From Spirochaetota bacterium (GTDB lineage Bacteria; Spirochaetota; Spirochaetia; Treponematales; UBA12059): a DNA stretch of 64,000 nucleotides. This document shows, in pieces, positions 41,184-48,663 of this stretch. The notes under the pieces were generated by a model. That model searched no databases, was not told where the DNA came from, and saw only the letters and a program-made list of their open reading frames with translations. The number at the start of each line of letters is the position of its first letter. Position 1 is the stretch's first letter. Position numbers and translations under genes: made by a program. The stretch spans positions 66,578 through 130,577 of the forward strand of contig JAPLSN010000041.1 of the NCBI GenBank assembly GCA_026398615.1. The letters are read 5' to 3'.

Positions 41184-42524
41184 ATGGCCTCCTCACCGAT
41201 CACTCGCGCCCGGCCCGTCCTCCAGCTGGCCGAGCCGCGGCTGCGCCCCTGGCTCCCGGGACTCGTGCGCGCGGCGGGCGGCATCTATATGCGCGGCGTG
41301 CTCAAGTACGATTCGATCGTCCTGGCGCATCCCGAACGCTTCGTCGATGCCTTCGGGCGTTTCATGTCCGGGAGAACGCGCCTTCTCGTCGCCTTCCGCC
41401 ATCCCTACGGCGACGAACCGCAGACCCTGGCGTGGGCGACCGTCGCGCTCGCCGGCGCAGCGGCGGGAAAGGCGGGCACGAAGCTTCCGGAACGGCCTCA
41501 TGTGTTCTTCATCCACGGCTACGAAGTCCCGCTCTGGGGCGGCCCCCTGGTGCGCTGGATACTCCCCCGCTCGGGCTCGGTCCCCATCCACCACGCGAAG
41601 CTCGATTCGGCGGGCCTGGCGCGGGTGCGCGCGCTCGTCCTGGACGGCGAGCATCCCGTAGCCCTCGCTCCGGAGGGACAAACCTGCTACCACTCGGAGA
41701 TCGTCGATCGCCTGGAAAAGGGCGTCGCCCGCCTGGCGCTCTGGTGCGCCGGGGATCTCGCCGGCCGCGGCCGCGCGGAATCCGTGGAGATACTCCCCGT
41801 GTCGTTCTTCACGACGTACCTCGATCCCGGCGGCCGCAAGCTCGCCCGCCTGCTTTCAGGCCTCGAGCGGCGCCTCGGGCTGGCCGAACGCGGAGTTTCT
41901 GATCCTTGCGCGCGCGTGGGGGCGTTGACGGAAGCCGTCATCGCCGCGGCGGAGAAATTCTACGACCTGCCGGGAAGCTCCGCGCCGCTCCGCGCGAGGC
42001 TCGAACTCACCCTGGACGCGGCGTTGACCGAGGGCGAGCGCATGCTCGGGCTCCCGCCCCCCGGAGGGGATCCATCAGGGTCAAACGGCCGCATCGAACG
42101 CGTCTACCGCATCAGGCAACGCGCCTGGGACGCCATCTACCGGGACGGCCTAGCGGGGGAGACGCCGCTCGGCCGCGCCCTCGCCGACCGCAGGGCCGGG
42201 GAAGCCTTCTACGCGTCGCGGCACATGGAATGGGTCGACCTGATGTACTACTTCGATCCCTCGTACGCCGCGCCCGGGAAACCGCGCGACCGGCTCTTCG
42301 AAACCGCGATCAACCTGGCCGACGCGGCGTCGCGGCTCGCCTGCGGCAACATCTCCGACCGGCCCGACCCGTTCAGGAAACGCTGCAGGGTTCTGGCGGG
42401 CGAGCCCATCGCGGTGGTCCCGGTACGGGGTGGACCCGCCGCCGGGAAGGCCGCGGCCGACGGGATCATGGAAAAACTGCGCGAATCCTACGAGAAATCG
42501 ATACTTGAAAAGGACGAACAATGA
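41184..42524 (+). CDS. PlsC-like acyltransferase family protein
   Basis: 446 aa. The acyltransferase domain occupies about 40-280: FRHPYGDEPQTL takes the place of the catalytic His/Asp block and VALAPEGQTCYHSE is the glycerol-phosphate-binding E-G block. The His-Asp spacing is one residue shorter than the usual HX4D. The C-terminal 170 aa are not recognised. It probably acylates a lipid or glycolipid at the membrane. It ends in an ATGA overlap with the GPH transporter gene. The start is placed by its promoter, since no ribosome site is visible. Confidence 0.72.
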   Translation: MASSPITRARPVLQLAEPRLRPWLPGLVRAAGGIYMRGVLKYDSIVLAHPERFVDAFGRFMSGRTRLLVAFRHPYGDEPQTLAWATVALAGAAAGKAGTKLPERPHVFFIHGYEVPLWGGPLVRWILPRSGSVPIHHAKLDSAGLARVRALVLDGEHPVALAPEGQTCYHSEIVDRLEKGVARLALWCAGDLAGRGRAESVEILPVSFFTTYLDPGGRKLARLLSGLERRLGLAERGVSDPCARVGALTEAVIAAAEKFYDLPGSSAPLRARLELTLDAALTEGERMLGLPPPGGDPSGSNGRIERVYRIRQRAWDAIYRDGLAGETPLGRALADRRAGEAFYASRHMEWVDLMYYFDPSYAAPGKPRDRLFETAINLADAASRLACGNISDRPDPFRKRCRVLAGEPIAVVPVRGGPAAGKAAADGIMEKLRESYEKSILEKDEQ

Positions 42525-43849
42525 AAGACGGCAAACTGCCGGTCGCGACGAAGCTCGGCTTCGGCGTCTGCGACCTCGGTGGAAATCTTTTCTTCACGGC
42601 CATGGGATTCTGGTCCCTCAACTACCTCACCGACACCGTCGCCGTTCCCGCGGCCGCCGCGGGGGTGGCCATCATGGTCGGCAAGTTCTGGGACGCGGTC
42701 ACCGATCCCATGATGGGCTTCATCTCGGACAGGACGAGGAGCCGCTGGGGCCGGAGGCGGCCCTACCTCCTCTTCGGGGCGATTCCGCTCCTCCTCTCCA
42801 TGTGGTGGTTCTTCAGCGCGCCGAAGATCGCCGACGGCACGCTCGCGGCGATCTGGGCCGCCCTGGCGCTCTGCGTCCTCAACACCGCCTACACGGTCGT
42901 CAACATCCCGTACAGCGCCCTGACGCCCGAACTGACGAAGGATTACAACGAACGTACCAGCCTCAACGGCTACCGTTTCAGCTTCGCGGTGATCGGCACC
43001 ATACTCGGAGCGGCTGCCGTGCAGCCGATCATCGCCGCCGCCGGAAGCTCACAGGCGGGATTCTCGCTCGTTGGCCTGGTCTTCGGCGCGACCATGGCCG
43101 CGACGGCCCTTCTCACCTTCGCGTCGGTCCGCGAACCAGATCATGACAAGGCGGAAGTGTCCCAGGATGGCTTCTTCAGAACCTACGGATCGGTCTTCAC
43201 CCACAAGCCCTACCTGATCCTCCTCTTCGTCTACGCGTTCAACCTGACCGGGATCACCTTCGTGCAGACCATCCTCGTGTACTATTTCAAGTACATCTTC
43301 GGGAACGAGGCCCTGACCACGATCGCCATGCTCCTGCTCCTCGTCACGGCGGCGCTCTGCGTGCCGATCTCGGTCCTGGTCGCGAAGCGGATCGGCAAGA
43401 AGCGGACCTACCAGCTCGCGCTCGGGATCATCGCCGTCGCCTGCATGGTCATCTTCCTCTTCGCGCACCGCCTCGGCCCCGTTTTCACCCTCGCGGTCAT
43501 GACGGTCTCCGGCATCGGCATCGGTTTCGGCTACGTGCCGCCCTTCGCCATGCTGCCCGACGCCGTGGAAGTCGACGCCAAGCGCCGCGGAAAGCGACGC
43601 GAAGGGGCTTTCTACGGCATCTGGACCTTCACCTCCAAGATCGGCGTAGCGCTGGCGACCTCGCTCGCGGGCGTATTTCTCGGCCTGGCCGGCTACGTGG
43701 CAAACGCCGCGAGCCAGCCAGAGTCCGCCATCCTCGCCATCCGCCTCGTCATCGGCCCGCTTCCCGCAGCCATCCTCCTGGCGGGCATCCTCCTGGTCGA
43801 ACGCTACCCGCTCGACGAAAAGACCTACGAGGCGATCATGGCGGAATGA
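42521..43849 (+). CDS. GPH (MelB-like) family cation-sugar symporter
   Basis: 442 aa with about 12 predicted transmembrane helices. The family signature KFWDAVTDPMMGFISDRTRSRWGRRRPYLL between helices 2 and 3 (given here in part: DAVTDPMMGFISD) and IPYSALTPELT are clear. It should import a glycoside, pentoside or hexuronide with Na+ or H+. It is translationally coupled to the acyltransferase gene, an odd pairing that hints at a glycolipid or lyso-lipid substrate rather than a simple sugar. Confidence 0.88.
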   Translation: MKDGKLPVATKLGFGVCDLGGNLFFTAMGFWSLNYLTDTVAVPAAAAGVAIMVGKFWDAVTDPMMGFISDRTRSRWGRRRPYLLFGAIPLLLSMWWFFSAPKIADGTLAAIWAALALCVLNTAYTVVNIPYSALTPELTKDYNERTSLNGYRFSFAVIGTILGAAAVQPIIAAAGSSQAGFSLVGLVFGATMAATALLTFASVREPDHDKAEVSQDGFFRTYGSVFTHKPYLILLFVYAFNLTGITFVQTILVYYFKYIFGNEALTTIAMLLLLVTAALCVPISVLVAKRIGKKRTYQLALGIIAVACMVIFLFAHRLGPVFTLAVMTVSGIGIGFGYVPPFAMLPDAVEVDAKRRGKRREGAFYGIWTFTSKIGVALATSLAGVFLGLAGYVANAASQPESAILAIRLVIGPLPAAILLAGILLVERYPLDEKTYEAIMAE

Positions 43850-43941
43850 TCGACGGGTCGGGCCTGACCGCCGCAGGGGCCATGTCCCGGGAAAAGGGAT
43901 GCCCGCCCCGGCGATCGACGGCCATCTCTACCCCGTTCTCA

Positions 43942-43971
43942 TTGCCACCCATTTCTTGCCTGTTGTATACT
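43942..43971 (+). promoter_or_regulatory. candidate promoter before the R-M remnant
   Basis: TTGCCA (43942-43947), 18 bases, TATACT (43966-43971). The -10 is embedded in TTGTATACTT, a near match to the GntR operator at 12167-12176. Confidence 0.45.
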
Positions 43972-44000
43972 TGTGCGAATGAATCGAATCCATACGAGGT

Positions 44001-44270
44001 ATGCACATGGCCCAGCGTGGACGTCCGAGTAAGGCGGCAGCACCCAAGGTAGCCAAGGCCGAGAGCTACCGTCACCCCGAGGCCGAGAGTCCCGCGGAAC
44101 GAGCGCGCTGCAGTCTTGGAAACCTCGTGTCGAACGTTCGACGCCGATATGTCCGGAGACCGAAGATGGACTCGGATGAAACCGCCTTCCCACGGAAAAT
44201 GAACGCCCGCTCCGATCTTGTGTCGGAGCGGGCGTTCGCTTTCGGATTTTACGAAAAGGATGCTTACTGA
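44001..44270 (+). pseudogene. remnant of a restriction-modification methyltransferase gene start
   Basis: The first 30 or so codons read GRPSKAAAPKVAKAESYRHPEAESP, which resembles the N-terminus of adenine-specific methyltransferases of type III-like systems (SYRHPEAxSPLRPEVGTQ form). Homology stops right after PEAESP. The remaining frame is Arg-rich, unlike any domain I know, and runs through a strong terminator. A promoter and ribosome site are still present upstream. This looks like the stump left by deletion of a methylase gene. Confidence 0.5.
44201..44237. terminator. strong terminator hairpin
   Basis: GAACGCCCGCTCCGA (44201-44215) pairs perfectly over 15 bp with 44223-44237, leaving a 7-base loop. 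GCTTTCGGATTTT follows on the plus strand and ATTTTCC on the minus strand. It probably ended the gene deleted upstream. Confidence 0.8.
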
Positions 44271-44297
44271 TCCTTACTAAAGCAAGGAAACATGAGA

Positions 44298-44335
44298 GGC
44301 TCTTTCAAAAGTCAGACGGCTTTTGAAATTGGCTC
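44298..44335 (-). repeat. dispersed 38-bp palindromic repeat, copy C
   Basis: Same family as 33079-33116 and 48222-48259, in opposite orientation. Here the stem TTTCAAAAG/CTTTTGAAA is a perfect 9-bp inverted repeat. It lies between the methylase stump and the cyclic-DPG-synthetase-like gene end. Confidence 0.8.
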
Positions 44336-44405
44336 ATGAATCATCCATTTTTCGCCCTCGCGAGGGGCAATTATTGACGATTCAAGTTTCCTTTCCATAA
44401 AATGA

Positions 44406-45761
44406 TTAGAATGCCTTCCTCTTCGAAATGCCGAGCTTGTGCTTCTTGCAGAAATCCTCGAGGACGTCGGTGAGGTTCGGACTCCCGATCTCCTGGAGTT
44501 CGTAGCCCACTTTCACGGTCGGTTTCTTGATCTTCACGATGCGGCTCAGGTCGATCGGCGTGGCGATGACGACGGTGTCGCAGTCGGTCTTGTTGATCGT
44601 GGACTCGAGATCCTTGATCTGTTCGGCGCCGTAGCCCATGGCGGGAAGCAACGTGCCGATATTCGGGTAGATCTTGAAGGTCTCGGCGAGGCGGCCCACG
44701 ACGTAGGGACGAGGATCGACGAGTTCCCTGGCGCCGAATTTGCGGGCCGCGACGGTGCCGGCGCCGATCTTCATGTGGCCGTGCGTGAGCGTCGGGCCGT
44801 CCTCGACGACGAGGCAGCGCTTGCCCTTGATGAGTTCGGGCTTGTCGACGGAGATCGGGGAAGCGCCGTCGATGACGATGGCCTTCGGGTTCACCCGCTC
44901 GATGCTGTCGCGGACGGTCTGGATGCCTTCGGGACTGGCGGTGTCTATCTTGTTGATGACCACGACGTCGGCCATGCGGAGCGTGGCTTCGCCGGGGTAG
45001 AAGCTGGTCTCGTTGCCGGGGCGGTGGGGATCGACCACCGTCACCATGAGATCCTGCTTGTAGAAGGGGAAGTCGTTGTTGCCGCCGTCCCAGAGGATGA
45101 CGTCGGCTTCCTTCTCGGCTTCGCGGACGATGGCTTCGTAGTCGACGCCGGAGTAGATCACGTTGCCGCGGACGACATGCGGCTCGTACTCTTCCATCTC
45201 CTCGATGGTGCAGTTGTGCTTCTTGAGGTCTTCGACCGTGGCGAAGCGCTGGACCTTCTGCTTGACGAGGTCGCCGTACGGCATCGGGTGGCGGATGGCC
45301 ACGACCTTGAGGCCCCTGGCCATGAGCAGTTGGACGATCTTGCGGCTGGTCTGGCTCTTGCCGGCACCCGTGCGGACCGCGCCGACCGCTATGAGCGGCT
45401 TCGTCGACTTGATCTGGGTATCGTTCGGCCCTAGGAGGCGGAAGCTCGCGCCGGCGGCGTTGACGATGGCGGACATCGTCATGACGTGCTGATAGGTGAC
45501 GTCGGAGTAGGCGAAGACGCACTCGTGGACGGAAAGCTTCTTGATGAGCCCGGGGAGTTCGGCTTCGGCAAAGATGGGAATGCCCTTCGGATAGAGCTTG
45601 CCGGCGAGCGCGGCGGGATACTTGCGGTCATCGATATCGGGAATCTGGGCTGCGGTGAACGCTGCCACGTTGTACGCGTCGTTGTCGCGGAAGAACGTGT
45701 TGAAGTTGTGGAAGTCACGCCCGGCAGCTCCGATGATGATGACATTCCTCTTTTCGGCCAT
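44406..45761 (-). CDS. cyclic 2,3-diphosphoglycerate synthetase-like GTPase (COG2403)
   Basis: 451 aa. An N-terminal Rossmann domain (NVIIIGAAGRDFHNFN) is followed by a P-loop GAVRTGAGKSQTSRK, the Walker-B-like ILWDGGNNDFPF and a VVINKID guanine-specificity motif. This matches the cyclic DPG synthetase family, in which ATP drives ring closure of 2,3-DPG in methanogens. Many bacterial members sit next to arginine deiminase or carbamate kinase genes, as here (arcA is divergent, 208 bases away), so another role linked to arginine fermentation is likely. AAGGAGG precedes the ATG. Confidence 0.82.
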   Translation of the reverse strand: MAEKRNVIIIGAAGRDFHNFNTFFRDNDAYNVAAFTAAQIPDIDDRKYPAALAGKLYPKGIPIFAEAELPGLIKKLSVHECVFAYSDVTYQHVMTMSAIVNAAGASFRLLGPNDTQIKSTKPLIAVGAVRTGAGKSQTSRKIVQLLMARGLKVVAIRHPMPYGDLVKQKVQRFATVEDLKKHNCTIEEMEEYEPHVVRGNVIYSGVDYEAIVREAEKEADVILWDGGNNDFPFYKQDLMVTVVDPHRPGNETSFYPGEATLRMADVVVINKIDTASPEGIQTVRDSIERVNPKAIVIDGASPISVDKPELIKGKRCLVVEDGPTLTHGHMKIGAGTVAARKFGARELVDPRPYVVGRLAETFKIYPNIGTLLPAMGYGAEQIKDLESTINKTDCDTVVIATPIDLSRIVKIKKPTVKVGYELQEIGSPNLTDVLEDFCKKHKLGISKRKAF

Positions 45762-45919
45762 ATAATCCTCCTTCTTTTCGCGGGCGGCCCGCCCTTCGGA
45801 AAAGCGGCAGTAGTATGGTGGCTGGAAAATCGCATGTCAAGGATATTTAAGGAAATATCCCCCGATATGGCGCACAGCGGATGTCGAGGCGGGCCGATCA
45901 ATCCCGGGAAACGACGTCG

Positions 45920-45948
45920 TTGCCTTCGGTACCGAATTCCGCTACTAT
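45920..45948 (+). promoter_or_regulatory. arcA promoter
   Basis: TTGCCT (45920-45925), 17 bases, TACTAT (45943-45948), about 21 bases before ATG 45970. Confidence 0.5.
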
Positions 45949-45969
45949 GGTCGGCGGAAGGTGCGCAGC

Positions 45970-47214
45970 ATGGCAGGACTCAACATCACGAGCGAAATCG
46001 GAACGCTCAGGCGCGTGATCATACATACCCCCGGCCCCGAAATCGAGGCGATGACGCCGAAGGAAGCCGAACAGGATCTCTACAACGACATCATCCCGCT
46101 GATCGCCGTCAAGAAGGAATACGAAAGCCTCAAGGCATTCCTCGGCACGGTCGCGCGCGTGCACGAGGTGATCGATCTTCTGGCCGAGTCCATCACCCCG
46201 ACCGGCAACAAGTTCGAGCTGATCCAGGCCCTCGCCCGCCTCTGCCCCATCCGGAGCCGGATCGACGAACTCATGGCCATGAAGCCTTCGGAACTGGCCC
46301 GCAAGGTCGTCGAAGGCCTGAAAGCGCCCGACCGGAGCCTCTCGGGAAGGTTGTCGGACCACGCTTTTTCCATGCGTCCGCTGCCGAACACCTACTTCAT
46401 GCGTGATTCGGCAGCGGTGTTCCGGAACTACGTCCTTTCGGGCGCCACCGCCTTCGACGTCAGGCTGATCGAATCCATCATCACCCGGTTCATCTTCCAG
46501 CATCATCCCGACTTCATGGCCAAGGGGCTCATCCTGGACGGCCCCGAGGAGCGCAGCCGCTACATCACCGTCGAAGGCGGCGATTTCATCGTCATCGGCC
46601 GGAAGACCCTCGCCATCGGCATCTCGGAACGGACGACGCCCGACGCGGTGGAACGGGTCGCGCTCAACGCGGCGAGGGCGGTGGACGAGGTGGTGACCGT
46701 CTTCGCGGTCCAGCTTCCCCGGGAGCGGGCGACCATACACCTCGACATGGTGTTCACCGTGATCGACAGGGACGCCGCACTCGTCCATGCCCCCCTGGTC
46801 ACCGGCCGCAACCGCTGCCGGGTGATCCGCATCGACGCCCGCCCGGACGGGGTCGCGTCCTTCGCCGACGAGGAGGGGCTCCTCCAGGGCCTCAAGGGAG
46901 CCGGCTTCGATCTGGAGCCCATCTCCTGCGGCGACGGCGACCCCCTGTACCAGGATCGCGAACAATGGTGGTCGGGCGCCAATTCCTTCGCCTTCGGCCC
47001 CGGGAAGATCGTCATGTACAACTGCAACCAGTACACCCTCGGGGCGCTCGCCAAGGCGGGCTTCGCCGTCAAGCAGGCGTCCGACTTCATCGACGGCGGC
47101 GAAAGCCCCGACGCGTACGGGAGGCTCGCGGTCGGTTTCGACGGGATCGAGCTCGCTCGCGGCGGCGGCGGGGTCCGCTGCATGACCTGCCCGGTCGAAC
47201 GCGAGGATCCGTAG
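45970..47214 (+). CDS. arcA: arginine deiminase
   Basis: 414 aa. It hydrolyses arginine to citrulline and ammonia. Landmarks: LPNTYFMRDSAAV, VEGGDFIVIG (substrate Asp region), THLDMVF-type block TIHLDMVFTVID, and the catalytic Cys in CMTCP near the C-terminus. ATG 45970 is preferred over GTG 45961; GGAAGG lies upstream. Ornithine carbamoyltransferase and carbamate kinase, the rest of the pathway, are not in the window. The next gene, DAHP synthase, begins three bases after its stop. Confidence 0.95.
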   Translation: MAGLNITSEIGTLRRVIIHTPGPEIEAMTPKEAEQDLYNDIIPLIAVKKEYESLKAFLGTVARVHEVIDLLAESITPTGNKFELIQALARLCPIRSRIDELMAMKPSELARKVVEGLKAPDRSLSGRLSDHAFSMRPLPNTYFMRDSAAVFRNYVLSGATAFDVRLIESIITRFIFQHHPDFMAKGLILDGPEERSRYITVEGGDFIVIGRKTLAIGISERTTPDAVERVALNAARAVDEVVTVFAVQLPRERATIHLDMVFTVIDRDAALVHAPLVTGRNRCRVIRIDARPDGVASFADEEGLLQGLKGAGFDLEPISCGDGDPLYQDREQWWSGANSFAFGPGKIVMYNCNQYTLGALAKAGFAVKQASDFIDGGESPDAYGRLAVGFDGIELARGGGGVRCMTCPVEREDP

Positions 47215-47216
47215 CC

Positions 47217-48206
47217 ATGGCACTCACGACGCCCGAGGAACTCGTGCGGGAACTGCCGCTTTCGAAGGACGCCAGGATTCTCGTCGAGCGTTCGCGCATC
47301 GAAATGGCCGCGTCGCTGTCGGGCAAGGATCCCAGACCGATCTTTTTCGTGGGTCCCTGCTCCATCCACGACAAGGGCGAAGCCATCGAATACGCCGGAA
47401 AGCTGGCGCGTTTCACCCAGGGAGCCGCGTCGTCCGTGCGCATCCTCCTCAGGGCTTACATCGAAAAGAGCCGGACGGCCCTGGGCTGGCGGGGCCTTGC
47501 GCGCGACCCCGATCTCGACGGCGGACGCACGACCGAAGCAGGTATCAGGGAAGCCAGGGCGACGGTCTGCGCACTCGCGGAGATCCTTCCCATCGGCGTG
47601 GAGCTGGTGAACCCGTTCTTCTGGAATTACTGGATCGATACCGTATCGCTCGCGAGCGTCGGCGCGCGCGGGGTGGATTCCCAGTCGCTCCGGGAAGCGG
47701 CTGCGATGATGCCCTGCCCCTGCGGTTTCAAGAACGCGCTGGACGGCGAGATCGAGGGAGCGGTCAACGCCGCGCTGTCGGCGAGCAGGCCCGGCACCGT
47801 CGTGGTGTTCGGGAAGGACGGCTCGGTCGTCGAAACCGAAGCCCCGGGCAATCCCGCCGTCCATGTCATACTCCGGGGCGGCAGGCATGGCCCGAACTGG
47901 CGGATGGCACCGAAAGCCGCGCTCATCATGAGCAAGGCGGGGCTCGATCCCGCCGTCGTCATCGACGCCAGCCACGACAATTCCGGCAAGAATCCCAAAC
48001 GCCAGCGCGGCGTCGCGCTGCATGCCCTCGCGATGCGCAGGCACGGCATTCCCGTTCGCGGCATCATGATCGAATCCTACCTGAAACGCGGACGGCAGAA
48101 CCCCGCGCCCAGGAACCTCCTCACCGCCGGCCTCTCGGTCACGGATGCCTGCCTGGGTTGGGAAGAAACGGAGCGCCTGCTTTCGGAACTGCTGAACCGG
48201 CTCTGA
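47217..48206 (+). CDS. 3-deoxy-7-phosphoheptulonate synthase (class I DAHP synthase)
   Basis: 329 aa TIM-barrel enzyme that starts aromatic amino acid synthesis by joining PEP and erythrose 4-phosphate. IFFVGPCSIHD, the metal/PEP block GVDSQSLREAAA, MPCPCGFKNALDGE and VIDASHDNSGKNPKRQ match the AroF/G/H type. It is about 20 residues shorter than E. coli enzymes, mainly at the N-terminus, so feedback control may differ. It directly follows arcA with a 2-base gap. Confidence 0.93.
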   Translation: MALTTPEELVRELPLSKDARILVERSRIEMAASLSGKDPRPIFFVGPCSIHDKGEAIEYAGKLARFTQGAASSVRILLRAYIEKSRTALGWRGLARDPDLDGGRTTEAGIREARATVCALAEILPIGVELVNPFFWNYWIDTVSLASVGARGVDSQSLREAAAMMPCPCGFKNALDGEIEGAVNAALSASRPGTVVVFGKDGSVVETEAPGNPAVHVILRGGRHGPNWRMAPKAALIMSKAGLDPAVVIDASHDNSGKNPKRQRGVALHALAMRRHGIPVRGIMIESYLKRGRQNPAPRNLLTAGLSVTDACLGWEETERLLSELLNRL

Positions 48207-48221
48207 AACCGGACGGCAGCC

Positions 48222-48259
48222 GAACCAATTTCAAAAGTCGTCTGACTCTTGAAAGAGCC
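48222..48259 (+). repeat. dispersed 38-bp palindromic repeat, copy B
   Basis: Same family as 33079-33116 and 44298-44335. TTTCAAAAGTC and GACTCTTGAAA flank GTCT, making an 11-bp stem with one mismatch. It lies just after the DAHP synthase stop. Confidence 0.8.
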
Positions 48260-48298
48260 TCAGCCAACCTGGGATATTCCCTGCCGGGCGCACATTGG

Positions 48299-48329
48299 AA
48301 AAGGCCGCTCCCCGACGGGAAACGGCCTT
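48299..48329 (-). terminator. ferredoxin gene terminator
   Basis: AAGGCCG (48301-48307) and CGGCCTT (48323-48329) plus an inner TCCCC/GGGA stem; followed by TTTT on the minus strand. Confidence 0.8.
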
Positions 48330-48366
48330 CTGTTCGAAAATTCCGCGCAAATGGCACGAAGGCGGA

Positions 48367-48537
48367 TCAGCCCTGGATGATGGCTTCCACAGGGCAGGAC
48401 GATGTACAAGCGTCGCAATCGGTGCAGGTGGCCGGGTCGATCCAGCGGACGCCGTTCTTTTCGGAGATGGCGTTGACCGGGCATTCGGATTCACATGCGC
48501 CGCAGTTGACGCACGCGTCGGTAATCTTATGAGCCAT
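48367..48537 (-). CDS. 2[4Fe-4S] ferredoxin
   Basis: 56 aa clostridial-type ferredoxin. Two cluster motifs are visible: CVNCGACESECP and CTDCDACTSSCP, each with the fourth Cys-Pro that ligates the opposite cluster. It carries low-potential electrons, possibly to the FTR chain or from the aldehyde oxidoreductase encoded elsewhere in the window. The ATG at 48537 has GAGG upstream. It is monocistronic with its own promoter and terminator. Confidence 0.97.
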   Translation of the reverse strand: MAHKITDACVNCGACESECPVNAISEKNGVRWIDPATCTDCDACTSSCPVEAIIQG

Positions 48538-48567
48538 GGGAATACCTCGCTTGCAAGTAGTTGCGAT

Positions 48568-48596
48568 ATGATACCATATGCGGAACCGCATGGCAA
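48568..48596 (-). promoter_or_regulatory. ferredoxin promoter
   Basis: TTGCCA (48596-48591), 17 bases, TATCAT (48573-48568); each box 5 of 6. Confidence 0.75.
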
Positions 48597-48625
48597 GCTG
48601 CGCTGGCATCGACGATTGGCTTTCA

Positions 48626-48655
48626 TTGACAGCGCTCGACGCATTTCGCTATGGT
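48626..48655 (+). promoter_or_regulatory. promoter of the M23-like gene, near-leaderless
   Basis: A perfect TTGACA (48626-48631), 18 bases, TATGGT (48650-48655), then eight bases to ATG 48664. Confidence 0.65.
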
Positions 48656-48663
48656 ACAAGGTA

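Larger units (their letters stand above)
43850..44405. other. gene-poor region between GPH transporter and GTPase genes
   Basis: This 556-base stretch holds a promoter, the methylase stump, a 14-bp palindrome (GTCGAACGTTCGAC, 44129-44142), the terminator and repeat copy C. No intact gene was found. Confidence 0.7.

Noticed and set aside
43963-43972. second GntR operator (TTGTATACTT)
   Set aside because: It lacks the second half of the palindrome and overlaps a -10 box, which alone explains TATAC; it precedes a gene stump.
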